From positions 1 to 61,064 of the forward strand of contig NZ_SMLC01000028.1 in assembly GCF_004349245.1 (NCBI RefSeq): a stretch of 61,064 bases of DNA, in the 5' to 3' direction. The position numbers and the translations under genes were made by a program. The DNA comes from Actinomadura sp. 6K520. GTDB lineage: Bacteria > Actinomycetota > Actinomycetes > Streptosporangiales > Streptosporangiaceae. Position 1 is the stretch's first letter; every line of letters starts with the position of its first letter. The notes below the pieces were generated by a model that saw nothing but the letters and a program-made list of their open reading frames with translations, was not told the DNA's origin and did no database searches. This document shows, piece by piece, positions 8,633 to 18,300 of the stretch.

Positions 8633-9901
8633 ATGGCCCTGGTGAAACTCTCGCTCCGCGACTACAGGTGCTTCGCGGAGCGGCAGGACGTTGAGCTGCG
8701 CCCGATCACCGTAGTGCTGGGGAAGAACAATTCCGGCAAAAGCGCACTGGTCCGGGCGCCGATCATCCTGCAGACCGGAATTCGCAACGACCACGCGATC
8801 CCTCTCGACCTCGAACAGTTCGGCGACGACGCCCCTGATTTCATCGATCTGGTCCACGAGCGGCTGAAGGTGCGCAACATCTCCGTGGGCCTCGGGATGA
8901 CCGGCCCCGAGGACGAGGAGTATGCGCTCAACGCGGTGATCCAGGACTTCCCTGATGAGTACATCCAGCGCGTGGTGAATTGGTCGCTGCGGTCCGGCGA
9001 CGACACCGTGGCCTACGAGTGGTCCCTCGCAGCCGATTCGGAGGAGCCGGAGGAATCCGGGCCTCAGCCCTACCAGAGGCTCGGCGACGGGGCCGGCCTG
9101 ACGTGGCTGGACTTCAGGGGCCTGCTGCCGACCGAACTACCGAACGGTGACGCCCCATGGTTCGACGCCGAGCGCATCCGTTCGTCCTTCGGCCTCGTCC
9201 GTCACCTGGGACCGTTCCGTCAGAAGCCCAAACGCCTGGTCCGGCTGCCGACACGAGAGCCCGTCCAGGACGAGTTCGGCAGTCGCGCGGCGGAGATCCT
9301 CGCCTTCCATCATGTTCGCCGGAAGGGCCGTCTCATCGAGCGGGTCAACGAGTATCTTCGTGCTCCCCTCCCAGCCTGGAAACTGGAGGTCCGCCCCCAC
9401 CTCGACGGCTACATGATCGGCCTGCAGTCGCGCAAGAAGTCCGAACTGTGGGTTCCGGCCACCGAATCGGGGACCGGGATCGCCCAGATCCTGCCGTTCC
9501 TGGTCCGCCGCGCGCAGGACGAGCTGAGCCCGCCCGAGCGGGACATCCTGGAGATCATCGAGGAGCCCGAACTCCACCTGCATCCGTCCGCCCAGGCCAT
9601 GCTGGCCGATCTCTACATCAGGGCCGTCGACAACCAGCGTGTCCGGTTCCTTGTGGAGACGCACAGCGAAACCTTCCTGCTGCGGCTGCGTCGGCGCGTC
9701 GCGGAGGGCAAGCTCGACGCGGATCAGCTCGCGCTCTACTTCATCGACGATGACGGGGAGTCGTCGATCGTCCGTCGGATCAACGTCGACGGCCTCGGCA
9801 ACGTCGACTACTGGCCGGAAGGCATCTTCGAAGAGGGCTTCGAAGAGGTGCGTGCCCTGGCCGAGGCCCAGGAGACGCAGTTGGAGAGCGATGCGGGTTG
9901 A
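8633..9901 (+). CDS. AAA/ABC-type ATPase, DUF3696-like (OLD/PARIS AriA class)
   Basis: A 422-residue SMC/ABC-like ATPase. The N terminus reads LRDYRCFAERQDVELRPITVVLGKNNSGKS (given in part: Walker A GKNNSGKS near residue 30). The signature-like region is ESGTGIAQILPFL near 282. Walker B IIEEPELHLHPSAQA lies near 308 and the switch VETHSETFLLRL near 340. This is the layout of OLD-family ATPases and of AriA of PARIS, sensor partners for a separate TOPRIM nuclease, which is exactly what the next gene encodes (11-nt overlap). First gene of a four-gene operon. The start at ATG 8633 is chosen over the longer frame because it begins the conserved domain. Confidence 0.85.
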   Translation: MALVKLSLRDYRCFAERQDVELRPITVVLGKNNSGKSALVRAPIILQTGIRNDHAIPLDLEQFGDDAPDFIDLVHERLKVRNISVGLGMTGPEDEEYALNAVIQDFPDEYIQRVVNWSLRSGDDTVAYEWSLAADSEEPEESGPQPYQRLGDGAGLTWLDFRGLLPTELPNGDAPWFDAERIRSSFGLVRHLGPFRQKPKRLVRLPTREPVQDEFGSRAAEILAFHHVRRKGRLIERVNEYLRAPLPAWKLEVRPHLDGYMIGLQSRKKSELWVPATESGTGIAQILPFLVRRAQDELSPPERDILEIIEEPELHLHPSAQAMLADLYIRAVDNQRVRFLVETHSETFLLRLRRRVAEGKLDADQLALYFIDDDGESSIVRRINVDGLGNVDYWPEGIFEEGFEEVRALAEAQETQLESDAG

Positions 9902-10841
9902 GCTGACGGCGGCGGTTCTGGAGATGGACGAGCCCGCGGACGAGATCTCGACTCTCCTCGGCCACTTCAACAGAGGCCGGCATTCGTGGGTGATCGTCCC
10001 GCAGCACGTCAAGGCCGCCGAATCGTTCATCGAACGGAACATGGCTCCGCGCCGCGTACCGGCGTACAAGAAGCTCGCCAGCATGGCGGCCAAGCAGCAG
10101 CACGCCTACAGGACGGCGACGGCCCCGCAACCGGTGCGGATCACCCCGGAGGATCTCAAGGAGCATGTCGAGGACCTCGACCGCCCGGCCGTCCTCGTGG
10201 TGGAGAACAACGGGTCCGATAAGTGCTTCGTCAAGGCCGTCGCCAAGATTTTCGGGGGCTCGGACATCCTGGAGGCCCTCGACAAGCGCTGGCTGGAGCT
10301 CGGGCACGGCGGCGGCGGAGACATCTACCGGCGCGCGCGAGAGGAACACGGCTCCTTCCGCCGGGTCAGGCGCGCGGCGGCGTTGCTCGACAGCGACCGG
10401 TTGGCGCCGGGCACCCCGGAGAAGAACGCACACCGCATCGCGGAGCTCCGCGCGCTCGGTCTGCGGGTCCATGTGCTGACGCTTCGCGAGGCCGAGAACT
10501 ACGTGCCCAACAAGGTGCTGCACGCGGTGAAACCGATCCGGAAGTCGATGGCGCGGCTCGGCCATCTCAAGAAGCTCGACCACGCCCAGCGCGGGCACTT
10601 CGACATGAAGTACGGCTTCATGAAGACGAATGGAGTGCCGGAGCAGCAGCGTGACCTGTTCGCCGATGTGGACCCCGGGACGATCGCCAGACTCTCGGAC
10701 GGCGGCTTCGGCCAGAACCTGCTGCCCACCTTCGAGTCCATGGCAGACCGCCTCACCGACACCGACCTCAGCCGTGACGTCGGCGAGGCCGTGCCCGATG
10801 AGCTGCGCGTGCTTCTCGCGATGCTGCGGGACATCCTGTAA
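9891..10841 (+). CDS. TOPRIM-fold putative nuclease (DUF4435/AriB-like)
   Basis: A 316-residue protein. Motifs match a TOPRIM fold: VLVVENNGSDKCF near residues 99-111 (Glu of the first motif), ALLDSDRLAPG near 164 (DxD), and LTLREAENYVP near 196, which resembles the RExENY element common in DUF4435 proteins. The OLD and PARIS families pair such a subunit with an AAA ATPase. Here it overlaps the upstream ATPase gene by 11 nt, so the two are surely coupled. The start is ATG 9891. Inference: effector nuclease released or activated by the ATPase. Overall identity to AriB could not be tested. Confidence 0.75.
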   Translation: MRVELTAAVLEMDEPADEISTLLGHFNRGRHSWVIVPQHVKAAESFIERNMAPRRVPAYKKLASMAAKQQHAYRTATAPQPVRITPEDLKEHVEDLDRPAVLVVENNGSDKCFVKAVAKIFGGSDILEALDKRWLELGHGGGGDIYRRAREEHGSFRRVRRAAALLDSDRLAPGTPEKNAHRIAELRALGLRVHVLTLREAENYVPNKVLHAVKPIRKSMARLGHLKKLDHAQRGHFDMKYGFMKTNGVPEQQRDLFADVDPGTIARLSDGGFGQNLLPTFESMADRLTDTDLSRDVGEAVPDELRVLLAMLRDIL

Positions 10842-10851
10842 GGGTAGGTCC

Positions 10852-12504
10852 ATGGCAGCGGACGACCCCGAGATCTCCGTCAGACCGGAGGCCCTCCTGA
10901 TAGAGGAGCTGATGGTGCTCCTCGACGAGGGCAGGCTTCGGGTTCCCCGGTTCCCCCGGCCCTTCGTCTGGCGCTCCCAGCAGATCCTTGAGCTGTTCGA
11001 CAGCATCGAACGCGGCTATCCGATCGGCAGCCTGCTTTTCTGGGAGACCGATGAGCAGTTCGACACCTTCGACATCATCGGCGATCTCCCGTTGCCGACG
11101 CCGCCCCCAGGGGCTCCGGTCTCCTACGTCCTTGACGGCCACCAGCGATTGGCAGCCCTGTACGGGACCCTGCGACGCCCGCCCCCCGACCTGCGCTCGC
11201 CTGAGCAGGATGACTTCATGTGGTCGGCTTACCGGGTCTTGGGCGAGGCGAAGGGCGCGCTGAGGTACCAGCTTTGGAAGAACGCCAACCCACCCAGTAA
11301 CTACCTGCCTCTCCGCGCCACACTGCGCACCCGCGATTTCCTGGCTTTTTCACGAAAGCTCTTCGGTGATCCCCCCGAAGGGATGGACGCCGATCAGCTG
11401 ATCAGAGAGGCGGAGGTGGTGGCCCAGCGGATCAGGTCCTACCGGGTGTCGGTCGTCCGGTTGGTCGGCGGTGACCTCTCCAATGCCGTGGAGGTATTCA
11501 CCCGGATCAACACCGCAGGCCAGGCGATGCGTCCTAGTGACATGGTGTCGGCGCTGACCTACCGCGCCGGCCAGCCCTCTCTCGCGGAGCACCTCGACAC
11601 TGTGACAGAGCAGGTCGCGGCTACAGGATTTGGAGAGCTCTCCTCTAATGTGGTCTTCCGCGCATTGCTCGCGATTGCCGGCGAGGACCAGTCCCATGGG
11701 ACTCGATGGGACAAGCTGGCAAGGCATGTACAAGGGGAACTCCGCGGTTTCGTTGAAGCCACCGAGGAAGCGTTGATCCGTGCCGTGATTTTTCTGCGGG
11801 ACGTGGTCAGGGTGCCGTTGGCGGGGCTGATCCCGTACGACGACCAGTTGATGTTGCTCATCACGTTCTTCCATCACCGTCCGGACCCGGACCGGCGACA
11901 ACTCGAGGAGCTGACACGCTGGTTCTGGGTGACATCCTGGTCGGGTTATTTTGCAGGCGCCGGCACCACGCAGATGAATAAGGCGATCTCGAACATGAGA
12001 TCGCTCGCAAAGGGCGGAGGCGGGATCACTCCGAGGGGAGTCCGAGCCCGCCCCTTCCCGGACCGCTTCGATCTGCGTAGCGCGAGGGTTCGCGCGTTCG
12101 TCATCTGGGACTTGCGGCAGTTCCCCAATCGCCTGGCAAGGGACGGAACCGAACTCAACGGCGTGGATGTGCTCGCCCGTGGACTCTCCACGGCCTATCG
12201 GAGCATTGTCAGGATAGGTGATCGGTTCATCACGGCGAGCCCTGCGAACCGGATCATGATGACGGCAGAACCTGGGGAGTCGGTCAAGGACGTCCTGCTC
12301 AATCTCCCCAACGATCTCCGTGATGACGTGCTCACCAGCCACGGCATTCCGAAGAAGGCGATGTATCGCCTCGTGGCCGGGGACGATGAGGGGTTTCTTA
12401 TAATTCGTCGGGCTTTCCTCGCCGAGCGTGAGCGAGCGTTCATGGCCCGGTTCGGTCTCGCCGCCACGCCCGGCGACGGTGAGACCGACATCGACACCGA
12501 GTGA
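10852..12504 (+). CDS. DUF262-domain protein, third member of the ATPase operon
   Basis: A 550-residue DUF262 protein (ParB/Srx-like fold used in GmrSD-type nucleases). Signature segments: VPRFPRPFVWRSQQILELF and RGYPIGSLLFWET near residues 27-62, VLDGHQRLAALYG near 93, FTRINTAGQAMRPSDM near 216. The C-terminal region aligns by layout with the DUF1524 part of GmrSD proteins, but I see no HNH-type His pair, so it may bind and act on nucleotides or DNA by the DUF262 domain alone. It begins 10 nt after the TOPRIM gene with an AGGGTAGG ribosome site. Some stretches are lower in GC than neighbours, hinting at transfer. Confidence 0.8.
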   Translation: MAADDPEISVRPEALLIEELMVLLDEGRLRVPRFPRPFVWRSQQILELFDSIERGYPIGSLLFWETDEQFDTFDIIGDLPLPTPPPGAPVSYVLDGHQRLAALYGTLRRPPPDLRSPEQDDFMWSAYRVLGEAKGALRYQLWKNANPPSNYLPLRATLRTRDFLAFSRKLFGDPPEGMDADQLIREAEVVAQRIRSYRVSVVRLVGGDLSNAVEVFTRINTAGQAMRPSDMVSALTYRAGQPSLAEHLDTVTEQVAATGFGELSSNVVFRALLAIAGEDQSHGTRWDKLARHVQGELRGFVEATEEALIRAVIFLRDVVRVPLAGLIPYDDQLMLLITFFHHRPDPDRRQLEELTRWFWVTSWSGYFAGAGTTQMNKAISNMRSLAKGGGGITPRGVRARPFPDRFDLRSARVRAFVIWDLRQFPNRLARDGTELNGVDVLARGLSTAYRSIVRIGDRFITASPANRIMMTAEPGESVKDVLLNLPNDLRDDVLTSHGIPKKAMYRLVAGDDEGFLIIRRAFLAERERAFMARFGLAATPGDGETDIDTE

Positions 12505-12534
12505 GAAGCACGCCGCAGGCAAGGAGAACACCGC

Positions 12535-12858
12535 GTGGAGGACGAGCGCCCGTATCTGGCCTGGGAGGCCCCGACCCGGCTCACAGCGATAAACCCGCAG
12601 GCCGAACCGAGACGGTGCACCGAATGCAGCCGCTCCGGCATCGAGACCCGCTACCCGGCGGACACGGTGCTCATCGTCAAACACCGCCACGGAGGCCAGC
12701 CGCTGGGGCAGCTCACCACGCACTGTCCCGACCACCCTCCCGGCCGCGACTGGGTGAGCGGCGACCCCCAGGTCGGCCGCGTCAACAGGACCGGTGAGAT
12801 CTGCCCGAACCACTTTGTCGAGATGCCGCTGTCAGGTGTCTGCCCCATGTGCGGATGA
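12535..12858 (+). CDS. Cys-rich small protein, last gene of the ATPase operon
   Basis: A 107-residue protein. It has CTEC near residue 28, a lone Cys in THCPDHPPGRDW, then ICPNHFVEMPLSGVCPMCG at the C terminus, which looks like a zinc ribbon or two zinc knuckles. The GTG start at 12535 follows AAGGAGAA by 6 nt and the gene lies 30 nt after the DUF262 gene. The family is unknown. Its last 27 nt overlap the convergent gene ending at 12832. It may be an adaptor or regulator of the unit, but that is a guess. Confidence 0.65.
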   Translation: MEDERPYLAWEAPTRLTAINPQAEPRRCTECSRSGIETRYPADTVLIVKHRHGGQPLGQLTTHCPDHPPGRDWVSGDPQVGRVNRTGEICPNHFVEMPLSGVCPMCG

Positions 12859-13443
12859 CGAGCCCCGCCCCGAAGACGAGACCGTCCCGGGGCAGGGCGT
12901 CAGATGGTTGCCGTATTCGCGGGTGAGAACGTCCAGAGGCAGCCGGGGCCAGCGCGTCACGGCGCCGGTGATGTGGTCGACGACCAGGACGAAGGCACCC
13001 TCACCGGCGGCGGAGGCGGGCCACGCCACGAAGCCGTACTCGAACGGCTGGATTCCGATGGGGACTGCGGGGCCGTGGCCGCGCGGCAGGCAGGCGTCCG
13101 CGCGCCGCCACGCCTCGGCCCGGTCGATCGGGACGGGATGGAGCGGGTACGCGGCTAAGACCCCGGCGACCCGCCGCAACGTGCTGCACACCGGGGCACC
13201 GCACGCCAGGCAGTGCGGTCCGTCCGGACGGTGGCCCTCCAGGACGGCGGTGAGGGCGACGGCGCAGGCCAGCACCAGCGGCCGCGCGTCGCGGAGGAAG
13301 TCGCGGGTGTGCGGGTCGAGCCCCGGCGGCGGGTCCTGGACGAACACCGCGACGGCCTGCGGATCGGCGCGTATGGCGGCGATGACGGCCGAGTGGATCC
13401 GCCGGCGGACCCATTCGTGGAGGGCGGCATGCCCCTGGTTCAC
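12832..13443 (-). CDS. Hypothetical protein coupled to HATPase gene
   Basis: A 203-residue protein of unknown function. The N-terminal half is helical (RRRIHSAVIAAIRADP) and contains HCLACGAPVC, a possible metal site near residue 85. The C-terminal half resembles a beta domain (YGFVAWPASAAGEGAFVLVVDH). The GTG start at 13443 overlaps the stop of the upstream HATPase gene by 4 nt, so the two are co-translated. The longer reading frame upstream is antisense noise. A function in the same signalling unit as the HATPase is likely but unproven. Confidence 0.6.
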   Translation of the reverse strand: MNQGHAALHEWVRRRIHSAVIAAIRADPQAVAVFVQDPPPGLDPHTRDFLRDARPLVLACAVALTAVLEGHRPDGPHCLACGAPVCSTLRRVAGVLAAYPLHPVPIDRAEAWRRADACLPRGHGPAVPIGIQPFEYGFVAWPASAAGEGAFVLVVDHITGAVTRWPRLPLDVLTREYGNHLTPCPGTVSSSGRGSSSAHGADT

Positions 13444-13865
13444 GTCATGTCTCCGGCCGCGAACACCGCGGTGACCGTGCGGCCCCGGTCGTTGCCGTGC
13501 CAGCCCCACGACTCGGCGGTGAGGGAGATGGTCCGCAGGCCCCTGCCCGACTCGTCGGTCACGGCGGCGTCGCGGGCCACGGGCTCGCCGGGGCCGCCCT
13601 GGTCGGCGACCGAGACCGCCACGAGCTCGCCCACGAACCGGACCTCCACGGTGAACGACCCGTCGTCCTGCCCGGACTTGGTGTGCCTGAGCGCGTTCGC
13701 CACCAGCTCGTCCACGGTGAGGACGGCGTCGTCGAGGCATGGGCGGTCGGCCAGCAGGCTGGAAACGAACCGGCGGGCGGTACGGGCCTGCGTGGCGTCG
13801 CCGACGAACGACCGGCGCCAGCACAGCGCTGCGGGGGCGGTGTGAGCGGGAAGCGTCGAGAGCAT
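13440..13865 (-). CDS. Small HATPase_c protein, RsbW/anti-sigma-like
   Basis: A 141-residue GHKL ATP-binding domain without other domains. The N box is VDELVANALRHTKSG, G1 is VADQGGPGEP, and G2 is ESGRGLRTISL. Such single-domain proteins are abundant in actinomycetes, next to XRE/DUF5753 and DUF397 genes as here, and are thought to act as anti-sigma or regulatory kinases. ATG 13865 is preferred (GGAG 5 nt upstream); an upstream extension to 13931 lacks support. It is divergent from the XRE gene over a 318-bp spacer and coupled to the gene downstream. Confidence 0.8.
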   Translation of the reverse strand: MLSTLPAHTAPAALCWRRSFVGDATQARTARRFVSSLLADRPCLDDAVLTVDELVANALRHTKSGQDDGSFTVEVRFVGELVAVSVADQGGPGEPVARDAAVTDESGRGLRTISLTAESWGWHGNDRGRTVTAVFAAGDMT

Positions 13866-14183
13866 GCGCACTCCATGAGCTGAAATCGTCGGGAAGGAAC
13901 CGGGACACCTGCACGGTGGCCACATGCTCACACGCGGTGACGCCGCGGAGGAGCGAAGTGCGCTGGTCAGCGGGCTTCAGAGCGCGATTAGTGCTTCCCG
14001 GCCACCGAACGTTCGCGAGCCGGACGTTCGGGTCCGCCAAGTTCGTTTTCGACGGCGCCCGTCCGGATCAGGCCATCAGCCACACACCCCGAGCGGCGAA
14101 CGCATAGCGTTACCAAAGTCAACGGAAGGTAATTCCTCGCGGTCGCCACACCGACGCGTCGCGAAGGTCCCGGGAGGTCACCG
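13866..14183. promoter_or_regulatory. Divergent control region, HATPase / XRE genes
   Basis: A 318-bp spacer without a gene. AACGC-ATA-GCGTT at 14099-14111 is a short palindrome about 70 bp before the XRE start and is a plausible operator. Repeated GTTCG/CGAAC elements lie at 14000-14060. A clear GGGAGG ribosome site stands before ATG 14184. Confidence 0.35.
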
Positions 14184-15065
14184 ATGACCAGCCCCTATAT
14201 TCGACGCCGCCGCCTCGCCGCCGAGCTTCGCAAGCTCCGCGAGGCCTGCGGCCTCACCACCGACGAGCTGGCCCGGCTCGTCTACCAGTCCCGAACCAAG
14301 ATCTCCAAGCTGGAGAACGCCCAGATCCGCCCGGACGTCGGCGAGATCATGACGATACTCGAAGCGTTGGAGATCACCGGTAAGCAGTACGACAGGACTC
14401 TCCGGCTCGCTCGAGACGCCTCTGCCAAAGGCTGGTGGGACAGATACGGCAACGCCATGGGTCCCCGCCAACGCCTCTATGCCGACCTGGAATCCGGGGC
14501 CGAGTCCATTCGCAGCTACAACCAGACGGCTTTCCCCGCCGTCCTGCAGATCCCGGAGTTCATCGACGCGATGGTCGAACTGGACGAGCACCAGGGATCG
14601 CTCGACTACTCACCGACTCGCATGATCGAAGCCCGAACCCGCCGACAGCAGCACCTCCTCAGCCCGGACGGCCCCACCTATGAGGCCGTGCTCGACGAGA
14701 CCATGATCCGCCGACTCGCCATACCGGCCACCGTGAAGGCGGCGCAGCTCCGTCACCTGATCAAGGTCGTCTCAGCCGAGCCACGCATCGTCATGCGCGT
14801 GCTGCCATCGGACGTCCTCATCACCGGCGGCTTCCTCCCGAAGGCATCGTTCTTCCTCTACGGCTTTCCCGGGTCGGCCGACCCGACGACCGCAGTGGTC
14901 GATACCGTCACCACCGATCTCGTTCTCACTCAGCGCCGCGAAGTGGCACGGTATACCGAGATGTACGACCGCCTTCGGAAGGTGGCCCTGTGCCCCGCCG
15001 AGACTCTCGCCTTCCTTGGCGGGGTGGCCAACCGGCTGACCAACGAGACAGAATCGGACACATGA
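14184..15065 (+). CDS. XRE-family regulator with DUF5753
   Basis: A 293-residue protein. The N-terminal helix-turn-helix spans about residues 8-70 (LRKLREACGLTTDELARLV, KISKLENAQIRPD). A DUF5753 domain follows (IRSYNQTAFPAVLQIPEF; RQQHLLSPDGPTYEAVLDE). Actinomycetes carry many such proteins paired with a DUF397 protein, as here (ATGA overlap). Some pairs act in development and some behave like toxin-antitoxin or regulator pairs. GGGAGG precedes the ATG. Here the pair sits inside a split DISARM locus, which makes local regulation of the defence genes an attractive inference. Confidence 0.88.
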   Translation: MTSPYIRRRRLAAELRKLREACGLTTDELARLVYQSRTKISKLENAQIRPDVGEIMTILEALEITGKQYDRTLRLARDASAKGWWDRYGNAMGPRQRLYADLESGAESIRSYNQTAFPAVLQIPEFIDAMVELDEHQGSLDYSPTRMIEARTRRQQHLLSPDGPTYEAVLDETMIRRLAIPATVKAAQLRHLIKVVSAEPRIVMRVLPSDVLITGGFLPKASFFLYGFPGSADPTTAVVDTVTTDLVLTQRREVARYTEMYDRLRKVALCPAETLAFLGGVANRLTNETESDT

Positions 15066-15250
15066 CCAAGAACTACGCAGGCTGGCGCAAGTCACGGTAC
15101 AGCGAGCCGAACGGCGAGTGCCTGGAGGTGGCCAAGGCCACGGACGGCAGCATCGGCATTCGTGACTCCAAGGCTCAGCCATCGATCGAGATCCTTGAAC
15201 TCAGCCGTACCGAGTGGGCTGGGCTCCTCATCCGTCTACGCAACACCTAA
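15062..15250 (+). CDS. DUF397 protein
   Basis: A 62-residue DUF397 protein (NYAGWRKSRYSEPNGECLEV, GIRDSKAQ). The hallmark W-x-K-S-x-x-S-like start is partly kept (WRKSRYSEPNG). It overlaps the upstream XRE gene by 4 nt. These small proteins partner XRE/DUF5753 regulators. Confidence 0.9.
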   Translation: MTKNYAGWRKSRYSEPNGECLEVAKATDGSIGIRDSKAQPSIEILELSRTEWAGLLIRLRNT

Positions 15251-15303
15251 AATTTGATCTTGGGCTGAGTCGTGCGATGTCGTGTCGGACTCAGTCCAAG
15301 ATC
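15250..15303. terminator. Bidirectional terminator, DUF397 / drmMI
   Basis: Two 16-base arms (GATCTTGGGCTGAGTC, 15256-15271, and 15288-15303) pair with a single G-T mismatch around a 16-nt loop. Read on the minus strand the stem is followed by AAATTTT, so it should end the drmD-drmMI message. It also lies just after the DUF397 stop. Confidence 0.75.
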
Positions 15304-15315
15304 TTCATCGCTAGA

Positions 15316-18300
15316 TCAGAACATGGCGCCTGGCGGCGGAAACAGACCATCAAGGGAAGGCTCCACAGCGTCTGCCTCCTCGCCCTCCACCGATGCGTCG
15401 CCAGCTGCGCCCCGTCGCTGCCCCCCAGTTGCACTGGTCCGCTTTCCGCCACCGTTCTTTCGGCGAAGGCCCTGCTTGACTTCCTGCTGATACCGGTAAT
15501 GGTTCAACGCAAGCAGCTTGTCGAGCACAACATCGCGCGCTAGAGGCGAGATCGTGAACAAAGTTCCCTGCCGCATCACATGGAACCCGTGTTCCAGCTC
15601 AAGATCCCGCCACAACGGCAACGACTCCGAGGCCACTCGGCTTTCAAATTCCCGAATCGCGGGCTCCCGCTCCTCCTCCAGCGCATAAGCCTCCCGGACC
15701 GCTTCATCAACCTCGATGTGAGACCGCCGCAGACGAGCTATTCCCAAGCTATGTGCACTTACATCGTGGAGCTTTCGATAAAGGTCAGTCAGGCCAACCT
15801 TGTCTTTTTCCATCACCTCCCGGCGAGCCGCCTCCAACTCACTACCCGCTTCGCGCATGCGCGCAGTACTTGAAGGCTTAACAAAGGTCTCATATACATC
15901 AGATGGCGAGTAATTGAGATCGGCCTTCATGGTTGAAGAACTCGCCCAAGCCCAGTGGTAATGCCAAGCACTCGACAACAGGGCCAAGGACGCTGGATCG
16001 TCCATGGCAAACACGCAGAGCTTATGCGACAATACATGCCCGGTCGCAACAAACGAAGGCATGACCAAGCGACTCACCAGGGCAATAACGATAACGCGCT
16101 CAAGATCAGAAATCTTGTCATACAGCTCAACTGTAGGTCTTGTGAATCGCCACCAAATCTCCCGTCGACGCTTGTCATTATTCGTCGACCGGAAAGGCTT
16201 GACTTCACGCTCGACGATCTCGAAGCAATCCGGGTAGGTTCGAGCCCTATCCTCATCCCAATCGTGGAAGTTGATGACCCAGCGCGGCGCCGATAGATCC
16301 CACCGGGAATTCAAGTCCTCTCCCCCCAGGCAGGGAAAGAGAACATCTTTATTGCGTGGATCCTTGTCGATGAGTTCCTGGGCCACTTCCGGATCCAGGA
16401 GGAACCCCTTCCCAAGGATGTTCGACCCCTGGAACGACTGGTCAGCGTTGGCGGCGAGGCGAAACGGGTCACCGACGACCCGGGACTGGGGGTCCAGGCT
16501 GGACGTGATCCCGATGACCTCGCGGCCGTCCAGGATCGGCTTCTCGTCGGCCTTCGGATGTCCCGTCCAGACCAGAGAGACCTCAAGGGACGCCGTCCCC
16601 GGCCAGGGCTGGGACTTCTCGGCGCGGTAGATGTCCCAGCCCTTGTCGCGGGCCTGGGCGAGGCCGACCTCGCGGGTGTCCCCCTGGGCGAGGGTGTTGG
16701 TGGCGATGATGCCGACCCGGCCGTTGTTCGTGATGGCGAGGTCGCGGAGATAGAAGTACGCGCACAGGTCGGCGCTGCCGCGCCGGCCGCCGCCGATGTG
16801 GTGGACGAGGTACTCCCGCATGTCGGTACCCATCGCGCCAGTCAGGCGCTGGCCGCCGATGAAGGGCGGATTTCCGACAACGGCGGAAAAACCGCCTCGG
16901 CGCATAACCTCGGGGAACTCCAGGGACCAGTGGAACGGCCTGACCGGCTCCTTCCTCGTCCCCTTGAGCCAGCTTTCCAGTTTGCCGCGCAGTTGCTCCT
17001 CAAGCGGTGACGACACGGCCTCGCGGGCGAGGTCCTTGGTCTGCTCCGCGCGTTCCACCTGGAGGACGGGCTGCAACTCGTCGGCGAGGTCGCCCAACCG
17101 CTTGTCCAGCACGTCCTCCGGGCATCCGGCGGTGGACAGAGCGGCGGCGGTGACGGAGTCGGCGGCCAGCCGGAGCGATTCGGTGAGCCGCTCCGCCTCG
17201 GCGAGCTTGCGTCCCTTCTCCGCCACGCGCTCGATGTCGTCGGCGGAGAACGCCTCGATCTCCTCGCGGAGTTCCTGGGCCCGGGTGAGCATCGGGGCCA
17301 GGTCCTCCATGATGTTCCCGATGCGCGCGTTGACCATCCCGCCACGCTGCGGATCGAGGTGGAAGGCCAGCACCTGCGCCTCGTCGATCAGTCCGACGAG
17401 GGAGTCCCCGTGCCGGAGGGCGTGGTCGAGGAAGCTGAACGGCTTGTCCTTGGCGAGGGTCTCGATCCACATGGACAGCTTGGCCAGCTCGACCGCCATG
17501 TCGTCGCGGTCGACGCCGTACATGCAGCTCGCGGCGGTGCGGCGTTTGGCGAAGACCAGGAGGTCTTCGCGGTCGTGGTCGGGGCCGAGCAGGTCGAGGA
17601 CGTCGCCGGGCACGCCGTCGCGTTCCCAGGCGTCCACGACCCGTTCGGCGATGTACCGGCAGGCCGAGACCAGGAACGCGCCCGAGCCCATCGCCGGGTC
17701 GCAGATCTTGAGTGCGAGGAGTTCGGCTGCGGGCTTGGGCTGCCATTCGTCCTCGGGTGCGCCCTCGGCGGGGCCGGGCCGGTGGCACAGCGGCGCGAGG
17801 GTGTGCTGGACGATCTCCTGTGCGAGGGACTTCGGCGTGTAGTGGGTTCCGGTGGCGCGGCGGTCGCCGACCTGGGTGAACAGGACCGACTTGGCCGGGT
17901 ATACGGTCGGGTCGCCGCGCAGGTCCGGGCGCAGCAGCCCGAAGAAGGGCCTGATGCGTCCGGCGAGTTCCTCGTCGTTGTCGCAGGCGGCGTGCAGCGC
18001 GGCGGCCTGGACGGTGTCCGGGGCCTTGGCGAGCGCCTTCTCCAGTTGCTTCGGGGTGGCGCCGCACTCGTCCTTGAGCCAGACGAGGAACGATGCGGCG
18101 CCCTTGGCGTGCGCGGCTTCCAGGCGGCGGAGCGGCAGCTCGGGCTCGTTGCGGCCCAGCAGCCCGACGTACGGTTCATCGACCTTCAGGCACGAGAACT
18201 CCAGCAGGCCCTCGTAGACGTGGCCGATCTGCTCGACGTCCAAGCCCTTGTAGGAGAGGCGTTCGGCGGCGGCCTTGCCGCGCTTGTGGCGCAGGATGAG

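Noticed and set aside
15062..15250. XRE-DUF397 as a classical toxin-antitoxin pair
   Set aside because: DUF397 has no toxin fold; the pair is more often regulatory in actinomycetes.
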